This document shows positions 7,052 to 14,910 of a stretch of 19,236 bases of DNA, piece after piece. The stretch covers positions 1-19,236 of the forward strand of contig JAEZDV010000293.1 of assembly GCA_023417985.1 (NCBI GenBank), read 5' to 3'. Position 1 is the first letter of the stretch, and each line of letters begins with the position of its first letter. Origin of the DNA: Actinomycetes bacterium (GTDB lineage: Bacteria; Actinomycetota; Actinomycetes; Mycobacteriales; Mycobacteriaceae). Below the pieces are notes generated by a model that made no database searches, had not been told where the DNA came from, and was given only the letters and a program-made list of their open reading frames with translations. Both the position numbers and the translations under genes were made by a program.

Positions 7052-7468
7052 ATGCCCACCACACTCAATCCGTATCTCGGCTTCCGTGACAGCGCGCGTC
7101 GGGCGATGGAGTTCTATCGCGACGTCTTCGGCGGCGAACTCACGATCTCCACGTTCGGGGAGATGCAGGCGAGTGACGATCCTGCCGAGAAGGACAAGAT
7201 CATGCACTCGATGCTCACCACCCCGAGCGGCTTCGTTCTCATGGGCGCCGATACGCCGGCGGCGATGGATTACATCCCGGGCACCAACTATTCGGTCTCG
7301 CTGAGCGGGGACGACGAGTCCGAACTCCGCGGCTACTGGGACGCCTTGATCGAAGGTGGCCGAATCGACGTGCCACTCGAACGAGCTCCCTGGGGAGATT
7401 CCTTCGGGATGTGTACCGACCGGTTCGGCGTCAGCTGGTTGGTCAACATTTCCGATGCCTCCGCGTAG
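7052..7468 (+). CDS. VOC (glyoxalase/PhnB-like) family protein
   Basis: The product is 138 residues. ATG 7052 follows GAAGGAG (7037-7043), about 8 nt away. MPTTLNPYLGFRDSARRAME and FYRDVFGGELTISTFGEM are the typical start of PhnB-like members of the vicinal oxygen chelate superfamily; NYSVSLSGDD, GRIDVPLERAPWGDSFGMC and DRFGVSWLVNI form the second beta-alpha-beta unit. Members bind metals or small ligands, and this subgroup has no settled function. The stop codon and the stop of the convergent gene both fall in a small palindrome, GTAGC-GGCT-GCTAC (7465-7478). Confidence 0.9.
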   Translation: MPTTLNPYLGFRDSARRAMEFYRDVFGGELTISTFGEMQASDDPAEKDKIMHSMLTTPSGFVLMGADTPAAMDYIPGTNYSVSLSGDDESELRGYWDALIEGGRIDVPLERAPWGDSFGMCTDRFGVSWLVNISDASA

Positions 7469-7474
7469 CGGCTG

Positions 7475-7870
7475 CTACCCCGCGCGGGCATCGAGTTCAC
7501 GGACCAGTCGCGCGGGGGCGGTGACGCGGAAGGACATGTCCAGCAACTCGGCGACCTCGTCCCAGTCCACTGCTGCGCTCTCGAGGTCGAATCCGATCCA
7601 GCCACCGGGGCCCATGTAGGCGGGGTAGTAGGTTCGCGGGTCCTGGAGTAGCGCTTCCCGTTCGGACGCGTCGGGTTTGAGGATGAGGGACCGCGGAAAA
7701 CGCTGTCCGGACTCCTTCACGGAACCGCCGTACACCGCGAACGCTGTCTTCGTGTGGAAGAACGGACGACCGTGCGAGATCTTCTCGCCGGCACCGGGGA
7801 GCGCCAACGCCAGTTCGCGTACCCGAGCGAGCAGGGGATCGTTCTCGTCGAACATGATCGGGTGCGACAT
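7475..7870 (-). CDS. MmcQ/YjbR family protein
   Basis: The product is 131 residues from ATG 7870, a normal length for the family. Recognisable parts are LARVRELALALPGAGEKISH, GRPFFHTKTAFAVYGGSVKE, LILKPDASEREALLQDPRTY and the C-terminal AELLDMSFRVTAPARLVREL. MmcQ/YjbR proteins adopt a double-wing-like fold; some are annotated as DNA-binding, but a role is not established. It converges with the VOC gene with 6 nt between the stops, and is separated by 61 nt from the end of the phosphotransferase gene upstream on the same strand. Confidence 0.88.
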   Translation of the reverse strand: MSHPIMFDENDPLLARVRELALALPGAGEKISHGRPFFHTKTAFAVYGGSVKESGQRFPRSLILKPDASEREALLQDPRTYYPAYMGPGGWIGFDLESAAVDWDEVAELLDMSFRVTAPARLVRELDARAG

Positions 7871-7931
7871 GCGCGCAGCCTACCGCCCGACCTCGAGGCG
7901 GACAGGGATTCCGGGACCCGGCAGCCCCGGT

Positions 7932-8954
7932 TCAGCGCAGCACGGCGATGCCCTCCCTCAGGAGCGGGACCACACCGTCGCCGATCTTGTCGAAACCGTC
8001 GCCGACGGTCTTGCCCTGCCGGTAGCGGAAGTAGATCCCCTCGAGGATCACCGCGAGCTTGTAGTACGCCAGTGCCAGGTGGAACGCCAGGTCGGATGCG
8101 TCACGTCCGCCTGCCGCGTCGTACCGGCTCAGTAGTTCGTCGTCGCCCAGGAAGCCGGGTGCCTGCGAGACCGTGGAGACGGGGAATCCGGCGTCGAGCC
8201 GGGCGAGCCGTTGATAGACGAGGAGCAGCGCCACGTCGGTGAGCGGGTCGCCGAGTGTGGCCATCTCCCAGTCGAGCACCGCCGCGACCTCGTCGTGGTC
8301 GTCGACGAGGAGATTGTCGAGCCGGAAGTCTCCGTGCACGATGCCCGCGGTGCCGTCCTCGGGGAGTCGGGCTTCGAGCAGTTCGTGCAACTCGTCCGCT
8401 TCCGGCAGGTCTCGGCTACGGGAGTTCTCGAGCTGGGTGGTCCAGCGTCGAACCTGCCGCGCGAGGAACCCCTGCGGGCGCCCGAAATTTTCGAGTCCGA
8501 CCGATCCCGGGTCGACGGCGTGGAGGGCGGCGAGCGTGTCGATCATGCGTTCCGAGATGGCGCGTACCCGTGCGGGTCCGAGCGGCGCGAGCTGTTCGGC
8601 GGTGCGGTAGGGCGTTCCGTCGACCAGGTCCATCAGATAGAAGGGCGCGCCGATCACGTCGGGGTCCTCGCAGAGCAGGTGGGTGCGGGGGACAGGCACC
8701 GCAGTTCCGGACAGTGCGGTGAGTACGCGATACTCCCGCGCCATATCGTGCGCCGTCGCGAGGACGTGTCCGAGCGGGGGCCGGCGCAGGACGCGACGTC
8801 GGGTCCCGTCCGTCACTTCGTAGGTGAGGTTCGAGCGACCGCCGCTGATGAGCCGGGCGGAGAGGGGACCGTCGAACAGGTCGGACCCCACCCTCTGTAG
8901 GTGGGTGGTCAGGTTCCCGAGATCGAGACCGGCGGGCGCGGCAGTGTCCGTCAT
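7932..8954 (-). CDS. APH-like phosphotransferase family protein
   Basis: The product is 340 residues. ATG 8954 is chosen over GTG 8978 because AAAGGAAG lies just before it. The fold is that of aminoglycoside phosphotransferase/choline kinase relatives: the glycine-rich loop ISGGRSNLTYEV near residue 35, RRVLRRPPLG, then the Brenner motif HGDFRLDNLL (207-216, catalytic Asp209) and LDWEMATLGDP (metal-binding Asp228). The ALDWE...GDP version is typical of the actinobacterial proteins related to the N-terminal kinase domain of ACAD10/11, often located with acyl-CoA dehydrogenases and thought to phosphorylate hydroxyacyl groups. No such gene is in this window. The substrate is not determined. Confidence 0.9.
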   Translation of the reverse strand: MTDTAAPAGLDLGNLTTHLQRVGSDLFDGPLSARLISGGRSNLTYEVTDGTRRRVLRRPPLGHVLATAHDMAREYRVLTALSGTAVPVPRTHLLCEDPDVIGAPFYLMDLVDGTPYRTAEQLAPLGPARVRAISERMIDTLAALHAVDPGSVGLENFGRPQGFLARQVRRWTTQLENSRSRDLPEADELHELLEARLPEDGTAGIVHGDFRLDNLLVDDHDEVAAVLDWEMATLGDPLTDVALLLVYQRLARLDAGFPVSTVSQAPGFLGDDELLSRYDAAGGRDASDLAFHLALAYYKLAVILEGIYFRYRQGKTVGDGFDKIGDGVVPLLREGIAVLR

Positions 8955-8972
8955 CGGCTTCCTTTCGTGTTT

Positions 8973-8987
8973 CGACACACTATGTCG
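8973..8987. promoter_or_regulatory. Palindromic operator candidate upstream of the phosphotransferase gene
   Basis: CGACACACTATGTCG is a 15-nt palindrome with 5-bp arms (CGACA/TGTCG) 19 nt upstream of ATG 8954. It is in the position expected for a repressor site over the promoter's 3' end. No regulator gene is adjacent; a TetR-type protein is possible but unsupported. Confidence 0.35.
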
Positions 8988-9152
8988 CTCAGGGGATCTG
9001 AATGGGGCGGAACGAACGCCATTTCTTGTGGATAATCCGGATTCGACGGAAAGTATGAATTACCCGAAATCGTAAAAGGAGAAGATCACCTGGACGCCCG
9101 ACCCCGCCGCGCGTGCAGCGTGAGGCGCGCGCCCACCTACTACTGTCGTTGC

Positions 9153-9770
9153 ATGAGCGCCCCACATACTCTCGACCGCGACCATCTCACCGCGGCACTC
9201 GCCGCATTCGAGTCGCGCCGGTTGCCCCTCGGGGGGAGGCGCCGTGCCGCCGTGGTCGTCGCCGTCCTCGACGACGGCACCGGAAATCCGGTGATGCCGC
9301 TCACCAAGCGACCCGCACGACTCCGCGCGCATCCAGGACAGTTCGCCCTCCCGGGCGGGCGCCTCGACGACGGTGAGACGTCCGAGGACGCCGCGCTCCG
9401 CGAACTGCACGAAGAACTCGGCCTCGCTCTCGGGCGCGACGCGATCATCGGCCGCCTCGACGATTACGTCACCCGGTCCGGATATGTGATGTCGCCGTTC
9501 GTGGTCTGGTCCGACACCGCCATGGCCGACCTCGTCCCGAGTCCCGACGAGGTGGACATCCTCTACGCCGTCACCGAATCCGAACTCGACGTCGAACCGC
9601 GCTTCGTCGCGATACCCGAGTCCGACAAACCCGTGATCCAATGGCCGTTCCGCGGACATCTCATCCACGCGCCCACCGCAGCGGTCGTCTACCAGTTCCG
9701 GGAGGTGGCACTGCGCGGCCGGCACACCCGAATCGAGGGTCTCGAACAACCCGTCTTCGCGTGGCGCTGA
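9153..9770 (+). CDS. Nudix hydrolase, CoA pyrophosphatase-like
   Basis: The product is 205 residues from ATG 9153 (MSAPHTLDRDHL). The Nudix box is complete at residues 69-91: GRLDDGE, seven residues, then RELHEELGL, with the metal-binding glutamates present. The preceding LTKRPARLRAHPGQFALPGG matches the NuBox-upstream signature of NUDT7/NUDT8-type enzymes, which cleave CoA and acyl-CoA into 3',5'-ADP and phosphopantetheine. The length fits. No clear Shine-Dalgarno sequence precedes the ATG. It lies 90 nt upstream of the pgsA2-like gene on the same strand and may be read with it. Confidence 0.9.
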   Translation: MSAPHTLDRDHLTAALAAFESRRLPLGGRRRAAVVVAVLDDGTGNPVMPLTKRPARLRAHPGQFALPGGRLDDGETSEDAALRELHEELGLALGRDAIIGRLDDYVTRSGYVMSPFVVWSDTAMADLVPSPDEVDILYAVTESELDVEPRFVAIPESDKPVIQWPFRGHLIHAPTAAVVYQFREVALRGRHTRIEGLEQPVFAWR

Positions 9771-9860
9771 CGCCACCGGGGAAGCCCGCGACGGATGTGG
9801 AAAGGTAGGAGAGACCGACGTGACGCCGAGCCGACTCCGAAGCAAAGGGATGACGTAACG

Positions 9861-10472
9861 ATGACCGATGCGAGCACCGGCGCGAGCACGCGCAGCGCCG
9901 ACCGCATCCTCACCGTTCCCAACGCCCTGAGCTTCCTCCGGCTTCTCGGGGTCCCGCTGTTCCTCTACCTGGTGCTCGTCGTGCACGCCGACGCGTGGGC
10001 GTTGATCCTGCTGATCGTCAGCAGCCTGACCGACTGGGCCGACGGCAAGCTCGCACGCCTGCTCGACCAGACGTCGCGTCTCGGCGCGATCCTCGATCCC
10101 TTCGTCGACCGCCTATACGTCGTCACCACCCTGTTCGCCCTCGTCGCCCGCGACATCCTGCCGTGGTGGATTGCCGCCGTCCTCATCGGACGGGAAATAG
10201 TCCTCGCACCCACCCTTGCCGTCTACCGGCGCAGGGGACTGCCACCACCCGAAGTGCTCTACCTCGGTAAAGGCGCCACCTTCCTGCTCATGTTCGCGCT
10301 CCCGTTGCTGCTCGCGGAAGTGGCCGTCCCGGGCTCCGCGTCGATCACCGGCCCGCTCGGCTGGGCAGCGCTGATCTGGGGCACGGTGCTGTACGTGTGG
10401 ACCGCGATTCTGTATCTCGCTCAGGCCGTCGCGATTGCGCGAAGGGTGCCGGTGACGGGCCGTTCCGGATGA
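9861..10472 (+). CDS. pgsA2: CDP-alcohol phosphatidyltransferase (PgsA2-like)
   Basis: This integral membrane protein of 203 residues has several hydrophobic segments. The CDP-alcohol phosphotransferase signature is complete: D58-WA-D61G62-KL-A65R66-LLDQTSRL-G75-AIL-D79-PFV-D83. These enzymes join a CDP-diacylglycerol to an alcohol. The position at the head of the DUF881/small basic protein block makes it the counterpart of M. tuberculosis Rv1822 (pgsA2). Whether that protein makes phosphatidylglycerol phosphate or cardiolipin is not settled by sequence. ATG 9861 follows AAGGGATG; a spurious three-codon ATG ACG TAA precedes it at 9849. Its stop overlaps the next start (ATGA). Confidence 0.92.
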   Translation: MTDASTGASTRSADRILTVPNALSFLRLLGVPLFLYLVLVVHADAWALILLIVSSLTDWADGKLARLLDQTSRLGAILDPFVDRLYVVTTLFALVARDILPWWIAAVLIGREIVLAPTLAVYRRRGLPPPEVLYLGKGATFLLMFALPLLLAEVAVPGSASITGPLGWAALIWGTVLYVWTAILYLAQAVAIARRVPVTGRSG

Positions 10473-11335
10473 GCCGCGACTGGGAACGCGTGCGCCGGAA
10501 CCCCGTGCCCTCACTGCTCAAGTCCCTCCTCGAGGATCATCTCGACCCCGGCTACGCCGCAGCAGCCGCCGACCGGGCCGCCGGACGACGACGGACCTCG
10601 CCCGCGCGAGCCCGCATCTGGCTCGTCGTCGGAGTTGTACTCGCCGGCCTCGTCCTGGGAAGCGCATACGCACAGAACGACGCGGGAGCAGCGGACACCG
10701 AGAAGGCGCGCGCGGAAATCCTCACCTCGTTGCGCGCCGGCGACGAGCGCACCGCCGCCCTCATCGCGCAGCGCAACGAACTGACCCGAACCATCGAGGA
10801 ACGCCGTGACGCCCTGTTCGCCGACGACACCGAAGGCGGCACCGTACTGGATCAACTGCGCGCTGCCGAGGACGCCGCAGCAGCGTCGCCGGTCCGGGGA
10901 CCGGGGCTGACCGTGACGCTCACCGATCCCGCGGTCCGGCCCAACCTGAGCGACTCGTCCAAGCAGACGGAAGTGCGCAGTACCGCCGCCGTATTCGACC
11001 GCGACCTGCAGGCGGTGGTCAACGCGCTGTGGGCCGCCGGCGCCGAAGCCGTCTCTGTCGGGGGCGTCCGCGTCGGACCCGGGGTGACGGTCCGCCAGGC
11101 CGGCGGCGCGATGCTCGTCGACAACCAGCCGGTCTTCTCGCCCTACGCGGTCTCAGCCGTGGGGCCGCCGGGACGACTGCAAACCTCGTTCGTCGTCAGC
11201 GACGCCTACCTGAGGATCGCGGGAATCGCACAGCTCTACGGGGTAGGTTTCACCCTCACCGAAGAGGACGAACTCGAATTGCCGGCCGCGCCGGTGCGCA
11301 CAATCGGATCAGCAGGGGAAGTGGGGGATCGGTGA
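10469..11335 (+). CDS. DUF881 membrane-anchored protein (Rv1823-like)
   Basis: The product is 288 residues; ATG 10469 overlaps the previous stop by 4 nt. One N-terminal membrane segment lies at about 49-67 (IWLVVGVVLAGLVLGSAYA) after a basic cytoplasmic part, then a coiled-coil-like stretch at about 75-115 and the DUF881 domain: RGPGLTVTLTDPA, VVNALWAAGAEAVSVGGVRV, LQTSFVVSDAYLRIA. It corresponds to M. tuberculosis Rv1823. In Bacillus and other Gram-positives DUF881 genes lie beside division genes, which suggests an envelope or division role; the function is not known. Its stop overlaps the next start (GTGA). Confidence 0.88.
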   Translation: MSRDWERVRRNPVPSLLKSLLEDHLDPGYAAAAADRAAGRRRTSPARARIWLVVGVVLAGLVLGSAYAQNDAGAADTEKARAEILTSLRAGDERTAALIAQRNELTRTIEERRDALFADDTEGGTVLDQLRAAEDAAAASPVRGPGLTVTLTDPAVRPNLSDSSKQTEVRSTAAVFDRDLQAVVNALWAAGAEAVSVGGVRVGPGVTVRQAGGAMLVDNQPVFSPYAVSAVGPPGRLQTSFVVSDAYLRIAGIAQLYGVGFTLTEEDELELPAAPVRTIGSAGEVGDR

Positions 11336-11691
11336 ATCGGGTCAAGCATGGTCACGCGCTGTACGCGGCGCTGGCACTCGCGATCGGAATCGCGGCCGGC
11401 ATCGTGTTCAGTCCGCAGGTTCCCGACATCGTGCAGCCGTACCTGCCCATCGCCGTCGTGGCTGCCCTCGACACGGTCTTCGGCGGGCTGCGCGCCTACC
11501 TCGACGACATCTTCGACGCCAAGGTGTTCGTGGTTTCGTTCGTGTTCAACGTCCTCGTCGCCGCCCTCATCGTGTGGCTCGGCGATCAACTCGGGGTCGG
11601 CACCCAGCTCTCCACCGCGGTGATCGTGGTCCTCGGCATCCGGATCTTCGGCAACGCCTCGGCCCTGCGCCGCAGACTGTTCGGAGCCTGA
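11332..11691 (+). CDS. sbp: Small basic protein, DUF1290 (Rv1824-like)
   Basis: The product is 119 residues from GTG 11332, overlapping the upstream stop by 4 nt. Three or four membrane segments are visible (about 9-27, 37-52, 65-85, 93-108). AALALAIGIAAGIVFSPQVP, YLPIAVVAALDTVFGGLRAY and KVFVVSFVFNVLVAALIVWL are the conserved segments of the small basic protein family, which is found between two DUF881 genes in many Gram-positive bacteria. The gene order here is the same. The family's function is unknown but its location suggests envelope or division work. Confidence 0.92.
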   Translation: MNRVKHGHALYAALALAIGIAAGIVFSPQVPDIVQPYLPIAVVAALDTVFGGLRAYLDDIFDAKVFVVSFVFNVLVAALIVWLGDQLGVGTQLSTAVIVVLGIRIFGNASALRRRLFGA

Positions 11692-11694
11692 CGC

Positions 11695-12513
11695 ATGTCC
11701 GACGACACCCGTGACGAACGGGACGACCAGGAACCCCGCGAGCGAGCGGCCGGTCCCGACGCGGACATGGACGACACCACGCCGGTCCCGGAGACCGGCG
11801 AGGAGCCTGCCCCGACAGGACGCACCCGCGCCGCGCCGGTGTTCGCGGTGCTGGCCGCGCTCCTCGTCTTCCTGCTCGGTACCGCAATCGCCACCCAGGT
11901 CCGCAACACCGGCACCGGCGACACGCTCGACTCGGCGCGCCCCGCCGACCTGCTGGTACTGCTCGACAACCTCAACCGCAGAGAGGCCGCACTGCGCCAG
12001 GAGATCACCGCACTCGAGCGCACCCTCTCGAGCCTCGAGCGTGATGGCTCCGCCGCCGCCCTCGCCGAGGCACGCGCGCGGCTCGACGATCTCAGCATCC
12101 AACTCGGCACCGCGCCGGCGCGCGGACCGGGAGTCGTACTCACACTGAACGATCCGCGCGGCGCAGTCGGCGCCGAAGTCGTCCTCGACATGATCCAGGA
12201 ACTGCGCGCGGCGGGCGCCGACACGATGCAGATCGCCGGGGCCGGTGGTGAGACGGTCCGCATCGGTGTCGACTCGTGGGTGACCGGCTCGCCGGGCGAC
12301 CTGACCGTAGACGATACGTCGTTGCGTGCGCCGTACACGGTCACCGCGATCGGTGACGGACCCACTCTCGCGGCGGCACTCAACATCCCCGGCGGTGTGG
12401 TCGACGCGGTGGCCCGTTCGGGCGGGAGCCTGACCATCGAACAGTTTCCCCAGGTCGACGTACCCGCCTTGCGGGAGATCAAGCCACGCCAATACTCTCA
12501 GCCCGGATACTGA
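11695..12513 (+). CDS. DUF881 membrane-anchored protein (Rv1825-like)
   Basis: The product is 272 residues; ATG 11695 starts 3 nt after the sbp stop. A 45-residue acidic, disordered N-terminus precedes one membrane segment (about 48-67, APVFAVLAALLVFLLGTAIA). An Arg/Glu-rich coiled-coil-like stretch (about 90-130) leads to the DUF881 domain with ARGPGVVLTLNDPRG, IQELRAAGADTMQIAGAGG and RAPYTVTAIGDGP. It is a paralogue of the protein encoded two genes upstream, and together with sbp the three probably form one membrane complex; that is inference from order and coupling. Confidence 0.9.
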   Translation: MSDDTRDERDDQEPRERAAGPDADMDDTTPVPETGEEPAPTGRTRAAPVFAVLAALLVFLLGTAIATQVRNTGTGDTLDSARPADLLVLLDNLNRREAALRQEITALERTLSSLERDGSAAALAEARARLDDLSIQLGTAPARGPGVVLTLNDPRGAVGAEVVLDMIQELRAAGADTMQIAGAGGETVRIGVDSWVTGSPGDLTVDDTSLRAPYTVTAIGDGPTLAAALNIPGGVVDAVARSGGSLTIEQFPQVDVPALREIKPRQYSQPGY

Positions 12514-12555
12514 TTCCGACGTTCGCCCGGAACGCCGGCCCCGAAAGGATCTGCC

Positions 12556-12960
12556 TTGAGTGAGTTCGAGACGCCCGACGAGTTGCGCTACACGGCGGAA
12601 CACGAATGGGTGCAGAGGACCGGACCGACCACCGCGCGGATCGGCATCACGGACTACGCCCAGTCACAGCTCGGCGACGTAGTGTTCGTCCAGTTGCCCG
12701 ACCCGGACTCGGACCTGACCGGAGGCGACTCCTTCGGCGAGGTCGAATCGACCAAGAGTGTCTCGGATGTCTACGCGCCGTTCAGCGCGAAGGTCACCAC
12801 GGTCAACTCCGATCTGGAGACCGCTCCGGAACTGGTCAACAGCGCTCCATACGGCGCCGGATGGCTGGTCGAAGTGGAGGTGGAAAGCGAGGGCGATCTC
12901 GATGGCGCACTCGGAAAGACGATGGATGCGGCGGGCTACCGCGCCATCACGGAAAGCTGA
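12556..12960 (+). CDS. gcvH: Glycine cleavage system protein H
   Basis: The product is 134 residues. TTG 12556 is chosen because AAAGGA (12544-12549) lies 6 nt upstream and the product then starts at the usual place (ELRYTAEHEWVQ). The lipoyl domain is complete; the lipoylated lysine is K67 in GEVESTKSVSDVYAP. GcvH carries the aminomethyl group between GcvP and GcvT on its lipoyl arm. gcvP is 3 kb downstream in this window; gcvT and lpd are not here. It lies 42 nt after the DUF881 gene and may share that transcript. Confidence 0.97.
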   Translation: MSEFETPDELRYTAEHEWVQRTGPTTARIGITDYAQSQLGDVVFVQLPDPDSDLTGGDSFGEVESTKSVSDVYAPFSAKVTTVNSDLETAPELVNSAPYGAGWLVEVEVESEGDLDGALGKTMDAAGYRAITES

Positions 12961-13068
12961 CGGTCCCGACGGGTAACGTGGCCGCGACTACCTGCACCGG
13001 TGCCATCGCACAGGGTACGGTCAGGTATGGCGTGTGCCGTGTCGATTTGATCGGGGCGAACGACTCAA

Positions 13069-13096
13069 CGATCGCCCGGGTTTTCCCGGGCGATCG
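13069..13096 (+). promoter_or_regulatory. Perfect hairpin in the garA leader
   Basis: CGATCGCCCGGG (13069-13080), TTTT, CCCGGGCGATCG (13085-13096) form a perfect 12-bp stem with a four-base loop. It ends 19 nt before the garA start and 7 nt before its AAAGGAG ribosome site. There is no T-run after it, so a classical terminator for gcvH is unlikely; it may stabilise the message, block read-through in part, or affect translation. Confidence 0.7.
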
Positions 13097-13115
13097 AACG
13101 GATAAAGGAGAAACG

Positions 13116-13583
13116 GTGAGCGAGAACGGCAACGCGGGCTACGAAGAGACTCCTGCGGAGACCACTTCGGTGTTTCGCGCCGACTTCCTGAACGAAGTGG
13201 AGAACGCGGGGGCCGGATCGGCGACCGCCGATGCCCCCGTCTCAGGGGTCGAAGGGCTCCCTGCCGGATCGGCGCTGCTCGTGGTCAAGCGCGGCCCCAA
13301 CGCGGGTTCGCGCTTCCTGCTGGACCAGCCGACAACGTCTGCGGGGCGGCACCCCGACAGCGACATCTTCCTCGACGATGTGACCGTCAGCCGGCGCCAC
13401 GCGGAGTTCCGTCAGGACGAGGGCGACTTCCAGGTGGTCGACGTCGGAAGCCTCAACGGTACCTACGTCAACCGCGAACCGGTCGACTCCGCGGTCCTGG
13501 CCAACGGCGACGAGGTGCAGATCGGCAAGTTCCGGTTGGTGTTCCTGACCGGGCCTCGTGGTTCACAGGGCGCGAGTAGCTGA
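13116..13583 (+). CDS. garA: FHA-domain regulator GarA (OdhI-type)
   Basis: The product is 155 residues. GTG 13116 follows AAAGGAG (13104-13110). The N-terminus keeps the ETTSVF phosphorylation motif; T16 and T17 correspond to the PknG and PknB sites (Thr21, Thr22) of the mycobacterial protein. The FHA domain (about 53-140) contains GRHPDSDIFLDD, VSRRHAEF and GSLNGTYVNR, with phosphothreonine-binding R78, S92, R93 and N114. Unphosphorylated GarA inhibits 2-oxoglutarate dehydrogenase and NAD-glutamate dehydrogenase and activates glutamate synthase; phosphorylation closes the FHA domain on its own tail. The kinases are outside this window. Its stop overlaps the next start by 1 nt. Confidence 0.96.
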   Translation: MSENGNAGYEETPAETTSVFRADFLNEVENAGAGSATADAPVSGVEGLPAGSALLVVKRGPNAGSRFLLDQPTTSAGRHPDSDIFLDDVTVSRRHAEFRQDEGDFQVVDVGSLNGTYVNREPVDSAVLANGDEVQIGKFRLVFLTGPRGSQGASS

Positions 13584-14320
13584 TGACCGCAGCCCACCAG
13601 TCGGCGCCGGCCGGCATGTCGATCGGGTCCGTACTCGATCGGCTGCGGCCCGAGTTCCCGGACGTCACGATCTCGAAGATCAGGTTCCTCGAGGCCGAGG
13701 GGCTGATCAGCCCGGAGCGCACTCCGTCGGGCTATCGCCGGTTCTCCATCGCGGACTGCGAGCGGCTGCGCTATGTGCTCACGGCACAACGCGATCAATA
13801 CCTTCCGCTGAAGGTGATCAAGGAACAGCTCGAGGCCATCGATCGCGGCGCCGCGACGGTCGGATCGGTCGAGACGCGACCCAAACGGCCCCGGCCGCTG
13901 GCGGTGGCCCGCGGGGAGGTCTCGCCGGAGGATCTGCGCACCGACCGGGAGATCCGCGTCAGCCGCGACGATCTGTGCGAGCGAGCCGGTGTGGATACCG
14001 CGTTCCTGGCCGAACTGGTGGGTGCGGGACTGGTGACACCCGGTCCCGCAGGGTTCTTCGACGACGATGCGGTGCTGCTTACGCGCACCGCGAAGGCAAT
14101 GGCCGAGTTCGGCCTCGAGGTACGGCACCTGCGGGCGTTCAAGCTCGCCGCCGACCGCGAGGCCGGGCTCGTCGCCCAGATCGCCGGCCCGGTCGCGAAA
14201 GGCCGCGACGCCGGCGCTCGGCAGCGCGCGGAAGAGATGGTGCGTGAGCTCGCCGCCCTGTCGTTGACGCTGCATACCTGCCTCGTGAAGGCTGCCGTGC
14301 AGGGAGCCCTCGATCGCTGA
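13583..14320 (+). CDS. ftsR: MerR-family regulator, FtsR/Rv1828-like
   Basis: The product is 245 residues; ATG 13583 overlaps the garA stop by one base (TGATG), so it is coupled to garA. The N-terminal MerR DNA-binding domain (about 12-88) shows SIGSVLDRLRPEFPDVTISK, IRFLEAEGLISPERTPSGYR and RDQYLPLKVIKEQLEAID. The C-terminal part (about 125-240) is a second helical domain with VSRDDLCERAGVDTAFLAEL and has no metal-binding cysteine cluster. It corresponds to M. tuberculosis Rv1828; the Corynebacterium orthologue, FtsR, activates ftsZ. The garA-merR pairing is conserved in the order. Confidence 0.9.
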   Translation: MTAAHQSAPAGMSIGSVLDRLRPEFPDVTISKIRFLEAEGLISPERTPSGYRRFSIADCERLRYVLTAQRDQYLPLKVIKEQLEAIDRGAATVGSVETRPKRPRPLAVARGEVSPEDLRTDREIRVSRDDLCERAGVDTAFLAELVGAGLVTPGPAGFFDDDAVLLTRTAKAMAEFGLEVRHLRAFKLAADREAGLVAQIAGPVAKGRDAGARQRAEEMVRELAALSLTLHTCLVKAAVQGALDR

Positions 14321-14347
14321 TCGCACATCGGCGGCTCCGACCGGCAC

Positions 14348-14376
14348 CTGACGGATGTGCAGGAGCGCACTAGAAT
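14348..14376 (+). promoter_or_regulatory. Promoter candidate of the bifunctional nuclease gene
   Basis: CTGACG (14348-14353), a 17-nt spacer and TAGAAT (14371-14376) match a housekeeping sigma factor promoter well. It lies in the 116-nt gap before the nuclease start and would give a leader of about 55 nt. Position and match are the only support. Confidence 0.55.
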
Positions 14377-14436
14377 TCAGGCAATACCCGAGTAGGGTAA
14401 TTCGCCACTGACGAGCAGCAGGACGGAGGCGCCGCG

Positions 14437-14910
14437 ATGAGCGAGATGCGAGTAGTGGGGATTCGAGTGGAACAACCCCAGAATCAGCCCGTCCTGTTGC
14501 TCCGTGAGGTCGACGGCGAACGGTATCTGCCCATCTGGATCGGACAGAACGAAGCGACCGCGATCGCGCTCGAGCAGCAGGGCGTCGAACCGGCCAGGCC
14601 CCTGACCCACGATCTGATCAAGAACCTCCTCGACGCCTTCGGACACTCGCTGTTGGAAGTACGCATCGTCGATCTGCAGGAGGGCACCTTCTTCGCCGAC
14701 CTCGTTTTCGACGGGGAGATGCGCGTGTCGTGCCGGCCGTCCGACGCCGTCGCTGTAGCCTTGCGCATCGGTGCGCCGGTCTTCGTCGACGAAGCGGTGC
14801 TCACCGAAGCAGGACTGGTCATGCCGGACGAGCGTGAAGACGAGGTCGAGAAGTTCAAGGAATTCCTCGACAACATCTCTCCGGACGACTTCAAGGCGAC
14901 GGACGGCTGA
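14437..14910 (+). CDS. Bifunctional nuclease family protein (DUF151, Rv1829-like)
   Basis: The product is 157 residues from ATG 14437 (MSEMRVVGIRVEQPQNQPVL), after GGACGGAGG. The DUF151/BFN domain spans about 1-130: LLREVDGERYLPIWIGQNEA, AIALEQQGVEPARPLTHDLI, VRIVDLQEGTFFADLVFDG and SCRPSDAVAVALRIGAPVFV. An acidic tail (DEREDEVEKFKEFLD) is present, as in the mycobacterial proteins. Plant relatives have DNase and RNase activity; bacterial function is little known. The gene lies between two MerR regulators as in M. tuberculosis and appears to have its own promoter. Confidence 0.93.
   Translation: MSEMRVVGIRVEQPQNQPVLLLREVDGERYLPIWIGQNEATAIALEQQGVEPARPLTHDLIKNLLDAFGHSLLEVRIVDLQEGTFFADLVFDGEMRVSCRPSDAVAVALRIGAPVFVDEAVLTEAGLVMPDEREDEVEKFKEFLDNISPDDFKATDG

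Noticed and set aside
5916..7064. 382-codon minus frame over the oxidoreductase
   Set aside because: It is antisense to a well-recognised Rossmann protein and extends into non-coding sequence.
7465..7478. Palindrome GTAGC-GGCT-GCTAC holding both convergent stop codons as a bidirectional terminator
   Set aside because: A 5-bp stem with no T-run on either side is too weak; it is likely an incidental result of two TAG stops facing each other.
11236..12603. 455-codon minus frame
   Set aside because: It is a shadow of sbp, the second DUF881 gene and the start of gcvH; the composition is that of a reverse frame.
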